A stretch of 41,123 nucleotides of DNA from a virus: the IMG/VR virus record IMGVR_UViG_3300020401_000030, positions 1 to 41,123 of that record, one strand, 5' to 3'. The notes beneath the pieces were generated by a model. It worked only from the letters and a program-made list of their open reading frames with translations. It was not told the DNA's origin and did not search any database. Positions 15,625 to 27,055 of the stretch are shown here, piece after piece (position 1 is the first letter of the stretch; each line of letters opens with the position of its first letter). A program made the translations under genes and the position numbers.

Positions 15625-18600
15625 TGATACAAACATCATTGACCAAAGTCAAAATAAATGAAGTAATTGAGAGTCAAATACCAGAGGTAATTGACGAGGA
15701 GAATCCTCTTCTTGGTGATTTTCTAAAACAATATTATATCTCACAAGAAAGTCAAGGTGGTGCTATAGACATCGCTGAAAACCTTGTTGAGTACAAGAGT
15801 TTAGACTTTTTGAATACAGAAAACCTCATAGGGTTCACTTCTGTCAGTCAATACACCAGAGCGAATGATGATGTAATATATGTTGACTCTACAAAGGGAT
15901 GGCCAAGACAATTTGGTCTTTTGAAGATTGATAACGAGGTAATTACATATACAGGAATAGGATCCACATCATTTGAGGGGTGTGTCAGAGGTTTTAGTGG
16001 TATTGAGAATAATAATAGAACTAATCAACCAGAGTATCTTACATTTACCAATAGTGGTGTAGCAACACACGGTGTGGACTCTAGAGTTCACAATTTGAGT
16101 AATGTATTCTTGCAAGAGTTTATGAAGAAACTCAAAAAGCAAGTATTGTCAGGATTTGCTGAGAGAAAATTAGATGAGAAACTTGATCAATCTAATTTCA
16201 TAAGACAATCAAAGGACTTCTACAAATCTAAGGGTACAGAGGAGGCATTCAAAATATTATTTGGTGCACTGTATGGTGAGAAGGTTGAGATGATTCAACC
16301 ATCAAAATATATCATTAGTCCATCAGATGCTGAGTATAGAGTCAATGAAGTATTGATATGTGAATTGATAGATGGTAATCCACTCAATATAACTGGTGAA
16401 AGTATCATACAGAAGACCACACCACTAGAAACAAGTGGTTCTATCACAGGTGTAGAGAAAGCAGTCTTTGGTGGTAAGACATACTACAAGATTGCACTGT
16501 CAAAAGGCACTATCATAGGTAAATTCCAACAGATAGGTAAGACATTCATTACAAGATCAGCAACAACTGGATCTACCAGTATTGATGTTGATTCTACAGT
16601 AGGGTTTGGTGCTACAGGATTCATTGAGTTTGAAGATAGGAGAATATCATATCTTGGTAAGTCACTTACACAATTTACTGGTATATCAACACTTACATCT
16701 CCTTGTGGTATTGGTTCAACTGTAAGGTCTGGTCTAGTTGCGACATCATATGAGAATGGTGATCTTGGATTGCCAGTCAGATTCAATGTGCTTGGTGTTC
16801 TCAACAAATTTGTAGGGTCTGCTATCAACCAACAAGAAGAATCTGAAGTCAACATAAACCAACTAGGAAGAATAGAGAAGGATCTGAGATATAGCACATG
16901 GATATACAATACAGCATCTACCTATGCTATTGAGACATACACTCTCAAAAGCACAAACAGTTACAACTTCAAACTTGCAGCAGCAAACTTCTCTCTCTAT
17001 GTCGGTGACGAGATAGAGGTCATAGATCAAGATGATCCAGATAACAAGTTGAATGGTACTATAACTTTCGTATTCGACGAAGATCAAGATGATTCTATAT
17101 CAGTCAGTGTGCCTACACTTGATACAACAAAGAAATATAAGATAAGAAGAAAATTAAAAATACAAAAAGATAGAACAGCTGACGTACAGAACACATACAC
17201 TGATGGTAGTGCTGTTCATGTTGCGTCTAACAGTTTACCTCACTGGACAATTGATCCACAAAAGAGAATTCGCTCATTTACCAATGTCGGTGTCAATACC
17301 ACCACAGTTGAGATAAATGTTCCAGACCATGACTTCTATGATGGTGATCTTGTAGCATACTCATCTTCAGGTATAGGCACACTCACCAATTTGAATGAGG
17401 GTGAGTCTTACTATGTCAAGAGAGTTGACAGTAACACTGTCAAATTGGCATTCACAGGAGAGAACGTAAGAAGGGGACAGTTCATAACTGCGTTCATAGG
17501 TGATGATATTGGATCTCAAACATCACATACTCTTACACCTAACTCACTGTTTGGTACTGATCTAGGTGCACAAAAAATTATAAGAAAGTTTAGTGATCCT
17601 GAATTTGGTGATGTAAAAGATAAGACAGTACAGGGTGGTGTTGGACTCTTTGCTAATGGTGTAGAGGCATACTCATACAAGTCATCTGACATCGTCTATT
17701 TCGGACCTTTGGAGAGTGTAGAGGTATTGAACACTGGTTCTGGATTTGATATTGTCAATCCACCTAAGTTGACAGTGGCACAGGATGGACATGCAGGTAC
17801 AGCAGCGTCTGTGATAGCACAGGTAGAGGGTACATTAGATGAAATCCTTGTAGATACTGAGGGTTTTGACTATGAAGAGACACCAACTGTAAAAGTAATC
17901 GGTGGTAATAATACTACAGCCATAGCAAAGGCAAAGATGAAGTTTGTTCATCAAACTGTAGAATTTGACTCAACATCTACAGGTGGTGTAGTCAATACTG
18001 CTACAGATAGGTTTGTATTCTCCTCTCCACATGGATTCAAACATGGTGAGGAGATCATATATCAAACACAGGGTAGTACAGGTATAGGAATTGGTATTAC
18101 ACCTGGCGTTTTGGTAGATACAGCACCATACTTTGTTGTAAAGTTAGATGATTTCCAGATCCACATTTCTGAGTCAAGGACAAAAGCACTGGCTGGTATA
18201 GGTACAATAGACCTTACAACTAATGGTGGTGGTTTACAGAGTTTCAAGACAACAGATAGAAGACAGAAGGTTGACAAGGTTCTTGTAGAAGATGCTGGTT
18301 TGTTCAAGAATAGAGAGGTGCATACAAGCACAGGTATCAATACATTCACTGATACCATAGAGATACACTCTCATGGATTCGATAATTCAGAAGTAATCAA
18401 GTATTCATCCACTGAGTCTGCCATAGGTGGTCTTACAAATGACAATCAATACTTTGTTGATAAGATAGATGATAATAGTTTCAGACTATCTGATAGTAAA
18501 GAACTCACATCATTCATAAGATTGAATGATCAGGGTCTAGGTGAGCATATATTCCAAGATCCTCCTATAACAGTAGACATCAGTGGTAGACAGGGTATAT

Positions 18601-21600
18601 CTACTATCAATGCAACTGCTACACCTATCATCAGAGGTAATATATCTGCAGTGCATGTGAATCAGAAGGGTAGTGACTTTGGTTCAACAGTTATCAACGA
18701 TAACTTCAAACCAGTCATTGAACCTGCTGTTGGTAAGAATGCTTTCTTACAACCATTCATTGTAAATGGACGTGTTGATCAGATAATCATAAAAGATGGT
18801 GGTGAAAACTTCTTCAGTGCAGATATTGTCATCCTTGGTGATGGTGTAGGTGCAAAAGCAAAAGCGAATATCTCTAATGGTGTCATAACAAGCATCGATA
18901 TGATAACAAAAGGTGCTGGATATACTCAACAACAAACAACTGCTACAGCAAAGACACCAGGTCAAGGTGCTATCTTCTCAAGTGAGGTCAAGAAGTGGAC
19001 TATCAACCAAGTAGAGAGATATGCAAAGTTTGGTGATGTAAAAGAAGATGACGGGTTCTTAGAAACACCAAGAGATTTTGATTTAGGTAATCCATACGTA
19101 AATTACTACGTACCACGTAATCTTAGGAACTTCCTAGGTGATCTTGGACAGGATCACTCACCTATTCTAGGATGGGCGTATGATGGCAACCCAATATACG
19201 GACCTTTCGCTATTGTGGATGGTAAGAAGAAGTATCTTGAGTCAAGTTATCGTAAGTTAGCTGCTCAAAGGGTTGACGGACCTGATATAAGCATTTACCC
19301 TGCTGGTTTCTTCGTAGAGGACTTTACATATGTGGAAGGGACAGGTGATCTAGATGAGCACAATGGTAGATTTGCTCCTACACCTGAGTATCCTAATGGT
19401 GTGTATGCATACTACACAACAGTTGATGAGATAGAGGTCAACAACCCTACCAGTCCATTCAACAACTCTAGAACACCAGTTTTCCCATACATTGTTGGTG
19501 ATACATATCATTCTAAACTACAAAAATTCAACAATGCATACGAAGCTAGTCAGGATCTAGATCTTCCCTCTCTTGGTCTTGTAAGAAATACTGAACCATA
19601 CAATATTACTGAGTATGAATACGTAGCACAGGCAAATAGAAACACACTTATAAACTCTAAAATTATACAGACCAAGAGTGGTATCATAGACAGAATTGAT
19701 ATTGTAACCTCTGGTAAGGATTATAATGTCAATGATAAGTTAGTCTTTGACAACAATCTTACTGGTGGGTTTGGTGCAATCGGTAAAGTAAGTCATGTTG
19801 AAGGACCTGATATAACAAACATCACATCATCTATCACTGAAATAGAAGATATAGTTCTAGTTGCTAATGCAAGTGGTGTCACAGGTATACACACAGGACC
19901 TATCAATATTCCCGATAATTCTTTTGTCGAGATCATTGGTATATCAACAACTACTCACTCCAATCTTGCTGCACGTAATGTGCAAATCAATCTAAAGCAA
20001 GTGAGCACTGGTCTTGGTATTTCTATGGCAAGTGTCAATAACACAGGACTTACAACAAGTGTTTTGATAACTGATTGGATACCAGATGTCATAAAGGGAT
20101 ACAAATTCAAGATCAATGACACTGTGCAGATTGATGATGAGCAATTGAAGATAATAAATTTTGACGTAAAGAACAACAGGCTGGAATTACAAAGAGCACA
20201 GAATGGCACAGCAGGTGCTGCACATACATTTGGATCTACAATCACAAGATTAGAGAATGAGTTCACATATCAATTAGACAAACCAGTCAATCTAACAACT
20301 GAAGAAGACACTGCATATTACTTCAATGCAGAGAGTGTGGTGGGTACAGGTAGCACATTCGGTGTAGGAATCGGCACTACAGTATCAGTAGCTGGAAGAG
20401 GAGGTCATCAGATAGTATCATTCTTTGGTAATGATGTAAAAGATATATTCATACCAACAAGATCAATCTATATGCCACGTCACCCATTCAAAACTGGTGA
20501 CAAAGTAGAGTATAGTCCTGGTGCTGGTACGTCACTCACTTACCAGACAGATGCGATGAAGAGAGTAGCAGGTGCATTCAAGAGACCACTGCCACCTGAA
20601 GTATTTGTGCAAGTATTAGACAATAATCTGATTGGTATTGTCACCTCACAGTCTGACATAGGATCTGATACCAACAGAGTGATGTTTAGTGGTAATGTAG
20701 GTATTGGAAACACACATTTCTTGAAGACAAAGAAAGATGTAGTAAGAGGCACACTCAGAATTATCAACGTCACAGCGACCTCTAATAATCATGCATTTGA
20801 GGTAGGTGACAATCTTGATTTGACAGTTGTGTCTTCTGCCACCAGCTCTGTCAGTGCAGTATATGACTCAGGAACAAGATATGTAAGTATAGGGTCATCA
20901 ATCAACCCACCAATATCACTGATTACAGGTGACACACTTGAAATTGATACCTCAGACGAATCACTTGAGAATACTAAATTATCTTTCTTCCTTGACCCAG
21001 ATTACAGGAAACCTTTTGTAGGCACAGGTAAATCTGCTATAGAGGTAGAGAATTTTGGTATACCTGGCAATGCTGGATCTAGAACATCCATAAACTTCAC
21101 TGATCGTGTGCCAGACGTATTATACTATAAGTTCTTACCACTTCAAAATACCAAGACTATTGAAGTCAATAAAGAGATAAAAGATTACTCTAAGATATTT
21201 GTAAATTCAAGTAAGTTTACAGGTAATCATACTATTCTATCAAAAGATACTAATACATTCAGTTGGAATCTATTCACCATACCTGAAAAGGTAGGATATA
21301 CCAGTGAGTCACAACTTTCTTACATCACAAACGCATCAAACGTGAGAGGTGGTGTTGCAAGAGTATTACTACAGGGTGGTGGGTCAAGTTACAAGGATAT
21401 ACCTCAGGTATCAGTAGCATCTACCACTGGGTCATCTGCTAACCTCAAAGCATTCGGTTCTGATGTAGGTAGATTGGATGAGATACAATTAGTTGACACT
21501 GGTTATGATTATCCATCCGACCTGACACTACAACCACAAGCAGCAGTGCCACAGGTATTGTTCTTGAAAGATAACTTTGCTGTGGATAGTGTGGCAATCA

Positions 21601-23894
21601 CATCTACAGGTAGAAACTATCTTACACCTCCTGATTTTGTTGTATACAACAGTAAGACAGACACTGTAAATGAAAATGCAGAATTTGAAGCAGAAGTGAT
21701 AGGTGGATCTGTATCAAATGTCAAAGTTATATTTGCTGGTGGTAATCTCAGCTCAGGTGATGTTGAATTGTTCGCTGTCAATAATACAAACGGTGTTGGT
21801 ATTATAAGTTGTACATATTCAGAACCAAACGTCACACTTAGACTTCAAACACCTATTTCAGGATTCACCACTGCTGTTCCAATACCATTTGCAGTAGGAG
21901 ATAAGGTATTTGTAGAGAATACAGGTGTTTCGACTGGTAATGGATATAACTCAGCTGACTTTGGATACCAGTCATTCACACTTACTGGTGTAAACACTGC
22001 TTTTGGTAACGTAAACCAAGCAACACTGACCTATGAAGTTGACAGAAATCCTGGCATACATGACTTTGAGAGATATGGTGTGGTAGTCAAGGACAAGGAT
22101 CTTGCCAAATTCAAAGTGAATCTAATAGAGAGTACATTCCTAAATGGTGAACCAGTCGTGTCCTCATCAGGTCAAGAGTCAAGAGTCATAATAGGTAAGG
22201 GTAAGACAAGGAACATACTAAGAGTTGACTCGCTTGTAGGGTTCAATACTGGTGATGTTGTTACTGGTAAGTTCTCCAAAGCAGGTGGTACGATAGAATC
22301 ATCTCAAGCATATGAAGGACACTTCACTCTTGATACATCGTCCGAGAAAGCATTCGGATGGGAAAGAGACACAGGTAAACTAAATGAGTTCTATCAGAGA
22401 GTTCAAGACAATGATTACTATCAAAACTTTGCATACTCACTCAAGAGTTTTGTAGGTATAAACAGTTGGAGTGAACCAGTTGACGCTCTCGCTCACATAG
22501 CAGGTTTCAAAAAACACTCTGATCATCTTATCAACTCTGTTCCTACCACAAGTTCACAACCTGCAGGTATATCATCAGGTGCAGGTAACGTGGTGGTAAT
22601 AGATGCACAAGCATCACTTCTTGACACTCACAACTTTGACCTTGTAAGTGAGAATACTAACCTTGATGAAAATGTCAGTGATGAGGTGCAATTCCTATCT
22701 GGAAGATTCGGTGATGGACTTATATGTAAGACAAACCGTGTATTAGAACTAGACGATATCAGTCCACAGTTCTACTCAGATCCAAACCTTATCAGGTCAG
22801 TTGAACTTGATACATTTGACATGCTGACAGGAGGACCTGCAGGTGATGGTATAAGTGCTGTCAAATATTATGCTCAAGTTGTCCTTGACGTAGCATCTGG
22901 TATATCATTCAATGCTACTCAGTATTCAGAGTTTGTTGTCTTCCATGATGGATCAACAGCATACCTCAACACATATTCAGAACTATCTGATGCTGATGAC
23001 CTAGGAGAATTTACAACTGAGACAAACGGACCTCTTGCTAGTGTCCTTTACGTTCCAACTAACTCAGCATTAGAGTATGATATCACATTCCACAAAGAAA
23101 TTATCACTAATGGTATTGGAATAGCATCCACTGCTTTTGGTTTGATGGAGTACAAGGGTGTTACTAAATCTCTTGCAGTAAGCAACACACTACAAGACGT
23201 TGACGAGGTGGATGCCACCATGTACAAGTCTGGAAGTATCCTTGTATCAGCAAGAGGACCTAATGGTGAGAAAGAGATTGATGAATTCTTGTGGTTGATA
23301 GATGGATCTAATAATGTCTTGTTCACCAATACTGGTAACATGGATGCTGATACAGATATAGGTCAATTCTCTATCAACAATGTAAGTGATGTATTGAAGT
23401 TACAGCATACACCTCCTGTAGGTATGGCAGTGACAGTATCATCTCTTACAAGGGCAGTGGGTGTAGCACAAACACATGGTAATTCTGGTATTGTTGATGA
23501 GTATCACATAGGTGACACTATGTTAGATAGTTCCTTTGTACAATTACCTGCTAACGGATCTCCTAGTGAGCAAATAATTTCTCAGAAAGCATATGCAAAC
23601 TATACAACATGTAGATTCCACGTTGAAATACACAACACAACTGATGATGAGTATTCTGTATTCATAGTTGGTTCAAACTCTTATGGTGGTAATGCTACCT
23701 ACAACACATACAACAACCTATACACTGCTGATAGTGAAAAGCGTAATATGTCAAATACTAGCATACATATTACTAGCACAAATACTCAATTAAAATTCTT
23801 ACCTGTTGCTAACAAAGCGTATACGATAAGAACACATGAACTCAAGATTGATAAACCAGATTCTGTTTCAAATAACACAACCGTAACGTACTAA
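15624..23894 (+). CDS. Giant baseplate structural protein, gp7-like N-terminal part plus YHYH-type domain
   Basis: A 2756-residue protein. Around residues 190-290 the order DFYKSKGTEEAFKILFGALYGE, then a YIISPSDAEY-like strand region and KGTIIGKFQQIGK, recalls the C-terminal part of T4 gp7, which also lies between gp6 and gp8 in T4. So this is probably the gp7 counterpart, with a very long C-terminal expansion (T4 gp7 is 1032 residues). WAYDGNPIYGPF at about 1180-1192 marks a YHYH-type domain. Much of the rest is repeated beta-rich modules (HGF..GE, G.GY and E.I.YTG types). Near residue 2250 a FGWERDTGKLNEFYQR segment begins a conserved-looking region. It overlaps gp6 and the next gene by one base each. 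Virion structural role is firm; gp7 identity is inference. Confidence 0.88.
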   Translation: MIQTSLTKVKINEVIESQIPEVIDEENPLLGDFLKQYYISQESQGGAIDIAENLVEYKSLDFLNTENLIGFTSVSQYTRANDDVIYVDSTKGWPRQFGLLKIDNEVITYTGIGSTSFEGCVRGFSGIENNNRTNQPEYLTFTNSGVATHGVDSRVHNLSNVFLQEFMKKLKKQVLSGFAERKLDEKLDQSNFIRQSKDFYKSKGTEEAFKILFGALYGEKVEMIQPSKYIISPSDAEYRVNEVLICELIDGNPLNITGESIIQKTTPLETSGSITGVEKAVFGGKTYYKIALSKGTIIGKFQQIGKTFITRSATTGSTSIDVDSTVGFGATGFIEFEDRRISYLGKSLTQFTGISTLTSPCGIGSTVRSGLVATSYENGDLGLPVRFNVLGVLNKFVGSAINQQEESEVNINQLGRIEKDLRYSTWIYNTASTYAIETYTLKSTNSYNFKLAAANFSLYVGDEIEVIDQDDPDNKLNGTITFVFDEDQDDSISVSVPTLDTTKKYKIRRKLKIQKDRTADVQNTYTDGSAVHVASNSLPHWTIDPQKRIRSFTNVGVNTTTVEINVPDHDFYDGDLVAYSSSGIGTLTNLNEGESYYVKRVDSNTVKLAFTGENVRRGQFITAFIGDDIGSQTSHTLTPNSLFGTDLGAQKIIRKFSDPEFGDVKDKTVQGGVGLFANGVEAYSYKSSDIVYFGPLESVEVLNTGSGFDIVNPPKLTVAQDGHAGTAASVIAQVEGTLDEILVDTEGFDYEETPTVKVIGGNNTTAIAKAKMKFVHQTVEFDSTSTGGVVNTATDRFVFSSPHGFKHGEEIIYQTQGSTGIGIGITPGVLVDTAPYFVVKLDDFQIHISESRTKALAGIGTIDLTTNGGGLQSFKTTDRRQKVDKVLVEDAGLFKNREVHTSTGINTFTDTIEIHSHGFDNSEVIKYSSTESAIGGLTNDNQYFVDKIDDNSFRLSDSKELTSFIRLNDQGLGEHIFQDPPITVDISGRQGISTINATATPIIRGNISAVHVNQKGSDFGSTVINDNFKPVIEPAVGKNAFLQPFIVNGRVDQIIIKDGGENFFSADIVILGDGVGAKAKANISNGVITSIDMITKGAGYTQQQTTATAKTPGQGAIFSSEVKKWTINQVERYAKFGDVKEDDGFLETPRDFDLGNPYVNYYVPRNLRNFLGDLGQDHSPILGWAYDGNPIYGPFAIVDGKKKYLESSYRKLAAQRVDGPDISIYPAGFFVEDFTYVEGTGDLDEHNGRFAPTPEYPNGVYAYYTTVDEIEVNNPTSPFNNSRTPVFPYIVGDTYHSKLQKFNNAYEASQDLDLPSLGLVRNTEPYNITEYEYVAQANRNTLINSKIIQTKSGIIDRIDIVTSGKDYNVNDKLVFDNNLTGGFGAIGKVSHVEGPDITNITSSITEIEDIVLVANASGVTGIHTGPINIPDNSFVEIIGISTTTHSNLAARNVQINLKQVSTGLGISMASVNNTGLTTSVLITDWIPDVIKGYKFKINDTVQIDDEQLKIINFDVKNNRLELQRAQNGTAGAAHTFGSTITRLENEFTYQLDKPVNLTTEEDTAYYFNAESVVGTGSTFGVGIGTTVSVAGRGGHQIVSFFGNDVKDIFIPTRSIYMPRHPFKTGDKVEYSPGAGTSLTYQTDAMKRVAGAFKRPLPPEVFVQVLDNNLIGIVTSQSDIGSDTNRVMFSGNVGIGNTHFLKTKKDVVRGTLRIINVTATSNNHAFEVGDNLDLTVVSSATSSVSAVYDSGTRYVSIGSSINPPISLITGDTLEIDTSDESLENTKLSFFLDPDYRKPFVGTGKSAIEVENFGIPGNAGSRTSINFTDRVPDVLYYKFLPLQNTKTIEVNKEIKDYSKIFVNSSKFTGNHTILSKDTNTFSWNLFTIPEKVGYTSESQLSYITNASNVRGGVARVLLQGGGSSYKDIPQVSVASTTGSSANLKAFGSDVGRLDEIQLVDTGYDYPSDLTLQPQAAVPQVLFLKDNFAVDSVAITSTGRNYLTPPDFVVYNSKTDTVNENAEFEAEVIGGSVSNVKVIFAGGNLSSGDVELFAVNNTNGVGIISCTYSEPNVTLRLQTPISGFTTAVPIPFAVGDKVFVENTGVSTGNGYNSADFGYQSFTLTGVNTAFGNVNQATLTYEVDRNPGIHDFERYGVVVKDKDLAKFKVNLIESTFLNGEPVVSSSGQESRVIIGKGKTRNILRVDSLVGFNTGDVVTGKFSKAGGTIESSQAYEGHFTLDTSSEKAFGWERDTGKLNEFYQRVQDNDYYQNFAYSLKSFVGINSWSEPVDALAHIAGFKKHSDHLINSVPTTSSQPAGISSGAGNVVVIDAQASLLDTHNFDLVSENTNLDENVSDEVQFLSGRFGDGLICKTNRVLELDDISPQFYSDPNLIRSVELDTFDMLTGGPAGDGISAVKYYAQVVLDVASGISFNATQYSEFVVFHDGSTAYLNTYSELSDADDLGEFTTETNGPLASVLYVPTNSALEYDITFHKEIITNGIGIASTAFGLMEYKGVTKSLAVSNTLQDVDEVDATMYKSGSILVSARGPNGEKEIDEFLWLIDGSNNVLFTNTGNMDADTDIGQFSINNVSDVLKLQHTPPVGMAVTVSSLTRAVGVAQTHGNSGIVDEYHIGDTMLDSSFVQLPANGSPSEQIISQKAYANYTTCRFHVEIHNTTDDEYSVFIVGSNSYGGNATYNTYNNLYTADSEKRNMSNTSIHITSTNTQLKFLPVANKAYTIRTHELKIDKPDSVSNNTTVTY

Positions 23895-26800
23895 TGTTTC
23901 AATTAGCATCAATCAATAAACAATTCAATACTGCAAGTGAGAGTTTTCAGACATCATTTAGACTGACTCATAAGGGTAACCAGTTATTCTCTCATGAGTT
24001 TGATGCTGGTGCAGCATCAGATGTGTTGATTGGTAAAGATACTTTTGTTGTAAAAAATCACTTTTTCACCACTGGTGAAGAGTTGACATATGAAGCATAT
24101 GATGGCAGACCTGTAGGTATAGATCATAATAGTCCTGGCGTTGGTGCTGCAACGACACTACCATCTACTGTGTTTGTTATAAAATTAGATGAGAATAAAT
24201 TCAAACTTGCTGCCACAAGAGACTTAGCAATATCCAGTGATCCAATAGGGTTGACAACAGTTGGTGTTGGAACCACACAAAGTTTTACCACACAGAAATT
24301 AGATACCAAGTGTATTGTCACGATTGACAACGTAATACAATCACCTCTACTTCAGAATACAAACGTATCAACACCGTTGAAGAGCACAATGTTCAACCGT
24401 GAGGCACGATTTACTGATGTAAACAAATTCAAGAACTACGATCTCATAAAAATGGGCAATGAGATCATGCGTATACAGGTCATAGGTTTTGGTACTATGG
24501 CAGATAATGTGCTTGTAGATCGTGCGTGGATGGGTACACAGGAAGAAGCACACTTGGTAAATGACCCAGTCACTTTGGTAAGAGGTGATTACAATATAAG
24601 AAAAAATAAAATACACTTTGCTGACACACCCTTTGGTGGCACCAGACAGAAGATTGGAATTCAATCTAGTGCGGTGAACGTATCAGCGAGTAGATTTACA
24701 GCACTCACGGAAGTATTCAGCACTGGTACACAAATAAAACTAAGATCAAGAACACCACCTGCTCCACTTGTAGGTAACAATGATTACTTCATAATCAAGA
24801 ATGGTAATAATGACTTCTCTTTCGCAGCATCTAAACCTGATGCTTTGACAGGTGTAGGTATCACTCTGACATCTGCAGGTATCGGTACACACAATCTCCT
24901 TGTTGCTGATGTGGTGGATGGTAGTGAATTTCAGGGTAGAGCATTCATGAGATCTGACTACAGAGGTAACTTTGTGCTCGATGATATATCAGGTGGATTT
25001 ACAGGTGTAGGTAAGACATTCACTCTTACAAGTGAAGGTTCAAATATCACTGGTATCAATACTGATTTCGGTGTAATACTTATCAACAATACATTCCAAA
25101 AACCTGATATAGATTATGGATATGATGAGAATGCAGGTATCACCTCAATCACATTTACAGGTAATGACATATCTGGTCAGACAGAAACCTATAGTGCATC
25201 TGATGTTAATGCGAATAGATTACCTAGAAAAGGTATTATATCTGGTCTAGGTAATTCTCAAGGATTTGGATACCAACAATTACAAACTGGATTTGGAACT
25301 GCTGTTGTATCTGATACTGGTACAGTCAGTGTTGCTTTGGGATTCACTGGTGGTGGATATAGATCTGATGGCACACAATTCAAGATTAGAGTGATAGGTG
25401 GTGATCCTACAACTCGTGCTGCAGGTCAATTCACTGTACAAGATGGTAGGATAAAAGATGTGACAATGACATCAGCAGGTGCAGGTTATACATTCACTAA
25501 CGTGCCATTACTTGAGTTTGACTCACCATACGCTTATGATGATATAAAACTGATTAGTGGTAGCACTGGTATAGGAGCTTCAGTTACGGTCAAGGTAAGT
25601 GTGGGCGACAGTATATCAGATCCTGTCATAACAAATACAGGGTATGGTTTTACTGTTGGTGAGGTTCTTACCATAGCAGGTATACCCACAAACTTCAGTG
25701 CTGGAACTGATTTCCAACCTGCTACTTTCACTGTTACTGAAACAAGTGATGATAAGTTCTCAGGATGGGTTCTAGGAAAATTCCAAATACTTGATGACTT
25801 CTCTAATGAGTTCAATAGTAGTAAAACACAATTTACTCTGAGAGAAAATGGAGAGCCAATCAGTATAGAGAAGACTGCAGGTAGTCCTATAAGTCTTGAT
25901 GACGTGCTACTCATATTCATAAATGATGTGCTACAAAAACCAGGTAAAGCGTATCAGTTTGATGGCGGTACACAATTGAAATTTACAGAGGCACCTCCTC
26001 AAGGTGCATCACTTCAAATCTTGTTCTATAGAGGAACTGACGCTGACATAATAAATGCAGAGGCAGTAGAGTCCATACTCAAGGGTGACATTATAACAAT
26101 AGAGAGTCCGTCAAAAGACAGATCTCTTCTCAAACAAGATCCAAGGACTATCAGAGAGGTTGTATCAAGAGATACACTACAAACTACCATCTACAAAGGA
26201 CAAGGTATCACAGCATCTAAGACACCTCTTAGACCTGTGACATGGAGGAAGCAAGAAGATGACAAGTTTGTTGATGGTGTGAAAGTAAGTAAGGCAAGAG
26301 GACTATATGCTGGTAGAGTTCAACCTGCAACCAGACTTATCTCTGGTGTAAGTACAACATCTACTGTGATGTATGGACAATCAGGTATCATTGGATTTAC
26401 TAAAACTGAAGATCCTAATGTCACTGAATTTGATATAAAAATTGTAGATACAGATAAGGACAATAGTGGATTTGGTACAACCACATTCACCAATCCTTAT
26501 AGGTCTCTTGAATCTGTGACATTGGAGGGTGACCAAGGTGTCATTGTTGGTGTCGGGTCTACTGCTACTGGTTTACAGTTTGAATTTACTATACCAACTA
26601 ACTCAGTATTGAGAGATAATGCATTCGGTGGATTTACTGAGACTGGTATAGGAACAGGTGACTTCTTCCTTGTAAGTAGATCAAATATTGGAGATGGTGT
26701 TACTGCTATGTCAACCGATGGTTCAGGAACTGTTGGTGTGACTACAATTTGCGTTGATGGTGTATTCCAAGTCAGTAACATTGAGAGAGTGGGTGCAGGT

Positions 26801-27022
26801 TCAACAATCAGAGTATTCACTGAGATAGCAGCAGATCATGGAGTGAACGTGACTGGACTAAGTTCAGGTGCAGGTAACTTCTATGGTGCCTATTCATACG
26901 CCAAATTTACAACTGGAGCTGTGGGTATGGCGTTTACTGTGAATGCCATGAATGGACTTACAGGGTTATCAACTGCTCCTCAAATCCAAAGGACAGAGAA
27001 ATTGTCACTGGATTACACATAA
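23894..27022 (+). CDS. Large virion structural protein with shared beta modules
   Basis: A 1042-residue protein in the baseplate cluster between the gp7-like giant and gp8. It repeats module types found in the giant upstream: a HFFTTGEELTY...FVIKLDENKFKLA unit near residues 55-100, an EIMRIQVIGFG unit near 190, a DYFIIKNGNNDFSFAAS unit near 295, and VTMTSAGAGYTF near 525. Two sections with FINDVLQKPGKAYQFDGGTQLKF and IVTIDNVIQSPLL resemble segments seen in phage tail or fibre-base proteins. No enzyme motif is seen. Likely a peripheral baseplate or fibre-attachment protein. ATG overlaps the previous stop (TAATG); a late-type box lies across its own stop. Confidence 0.8.
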   Translation: MFQLASINKQFNTASESFQTSFRLTHKGNQLFSHEFDAGAASDVLIGKDTFVVKNHFFTTGEELTYEAYDGRPVGIDHNSPGVGAATTLPSTVFVIKLDENKFKLAATRDLAISSDPIGLTTVGVGTTQSFTTQKLDTKCIVTIDNVIQSPLLQNTNVSTPLKSTMFNREARFTDVNKFKNYDLIKMGNEIMRIQVIGFGTMADNVLVDRAWMGTQEEAHLVNDPVTLVRGDYNIRKNKIHFADTPFGGTRQKIGIQSSAVNVSASRFTALTEVFSTGTQIKLRSRTPPAPLVGNNDYFIIKNGNNDFSFAASKPDALTGVGITLTSAGIGTHNLLVADVVDGSEFQGRAFMRSDYRGNFVLDDISGGFTGVGKTFTLTSEGSNITGINTDFGVILINNTFQKPDIDYGYDENAGITSITFTGNDISGQTETYSASDVNANRLPRKGIISGLGNSQGFGYQQLQTGFGTAVVSDTGTVSVALGFTGGGYRSDGTQFKIRVIGGDPTTRAAGQFTVQDGRIKDVTMTSAGAGYTFTNVPLLEFDSPYAYDDIKLISGSTGIGASVTVKVSVGDSISDPVITNTGYGFTVGEVLTIAGIPTNFSAGTDFQPATFTVTETSDDKFSGWVLGKFQILDDFSNEFNSSKTQFTLRENGEPISIEKTAGSPISLDDVLLIFINDVLQKPGKAYQFDGGTQLKFTEAPPQGASLQILFYRGTDADIINAEAVESILKGDIITIESPSKDRSLLKQDPRTIREVVSRDTLQTTIYKGQGITASKTPLRPVTWRKQEDDKFVDGVKVSKARGLYAGRVQPATRLISGVSTTSTVMYGQSGIIGFTKTEDPNVTEFDIKIVDTDKDNSGFGTTTFTNPYRSLESVTLEGDQGVIVGVGSTATGLQFEFTIPTNSVLRDNAFGGFTETGIGTGDFFLVSRSNIGDGVTAMSTDGSGTVGVTTICVDGVFQVSNIERVGAGSTIRVFTEIAADHGVNVTGLSSGAGNFYGAYSYAKFTTGAVGMAFTVNAMNGLTGLSTAPQIQRTEKLSLDYT

Positions 27023-27025
27023 ATA
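27019..27025 (+). promoter_or_regulatory. Late-promoter-like box before gp8
   Basis: ATAAATA at 27019-27025, overlapping the stop codon of the preceding structural gene, ends 30 bases before the gp8 ATG at 27056. The only sizeable gap in this part of the cluster lies here, which fits a secondary late start. Confidence 0.6.
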
Positions 27026-27055
27026 AGAATTACGAACTAATTTAGTTTCAAAATA

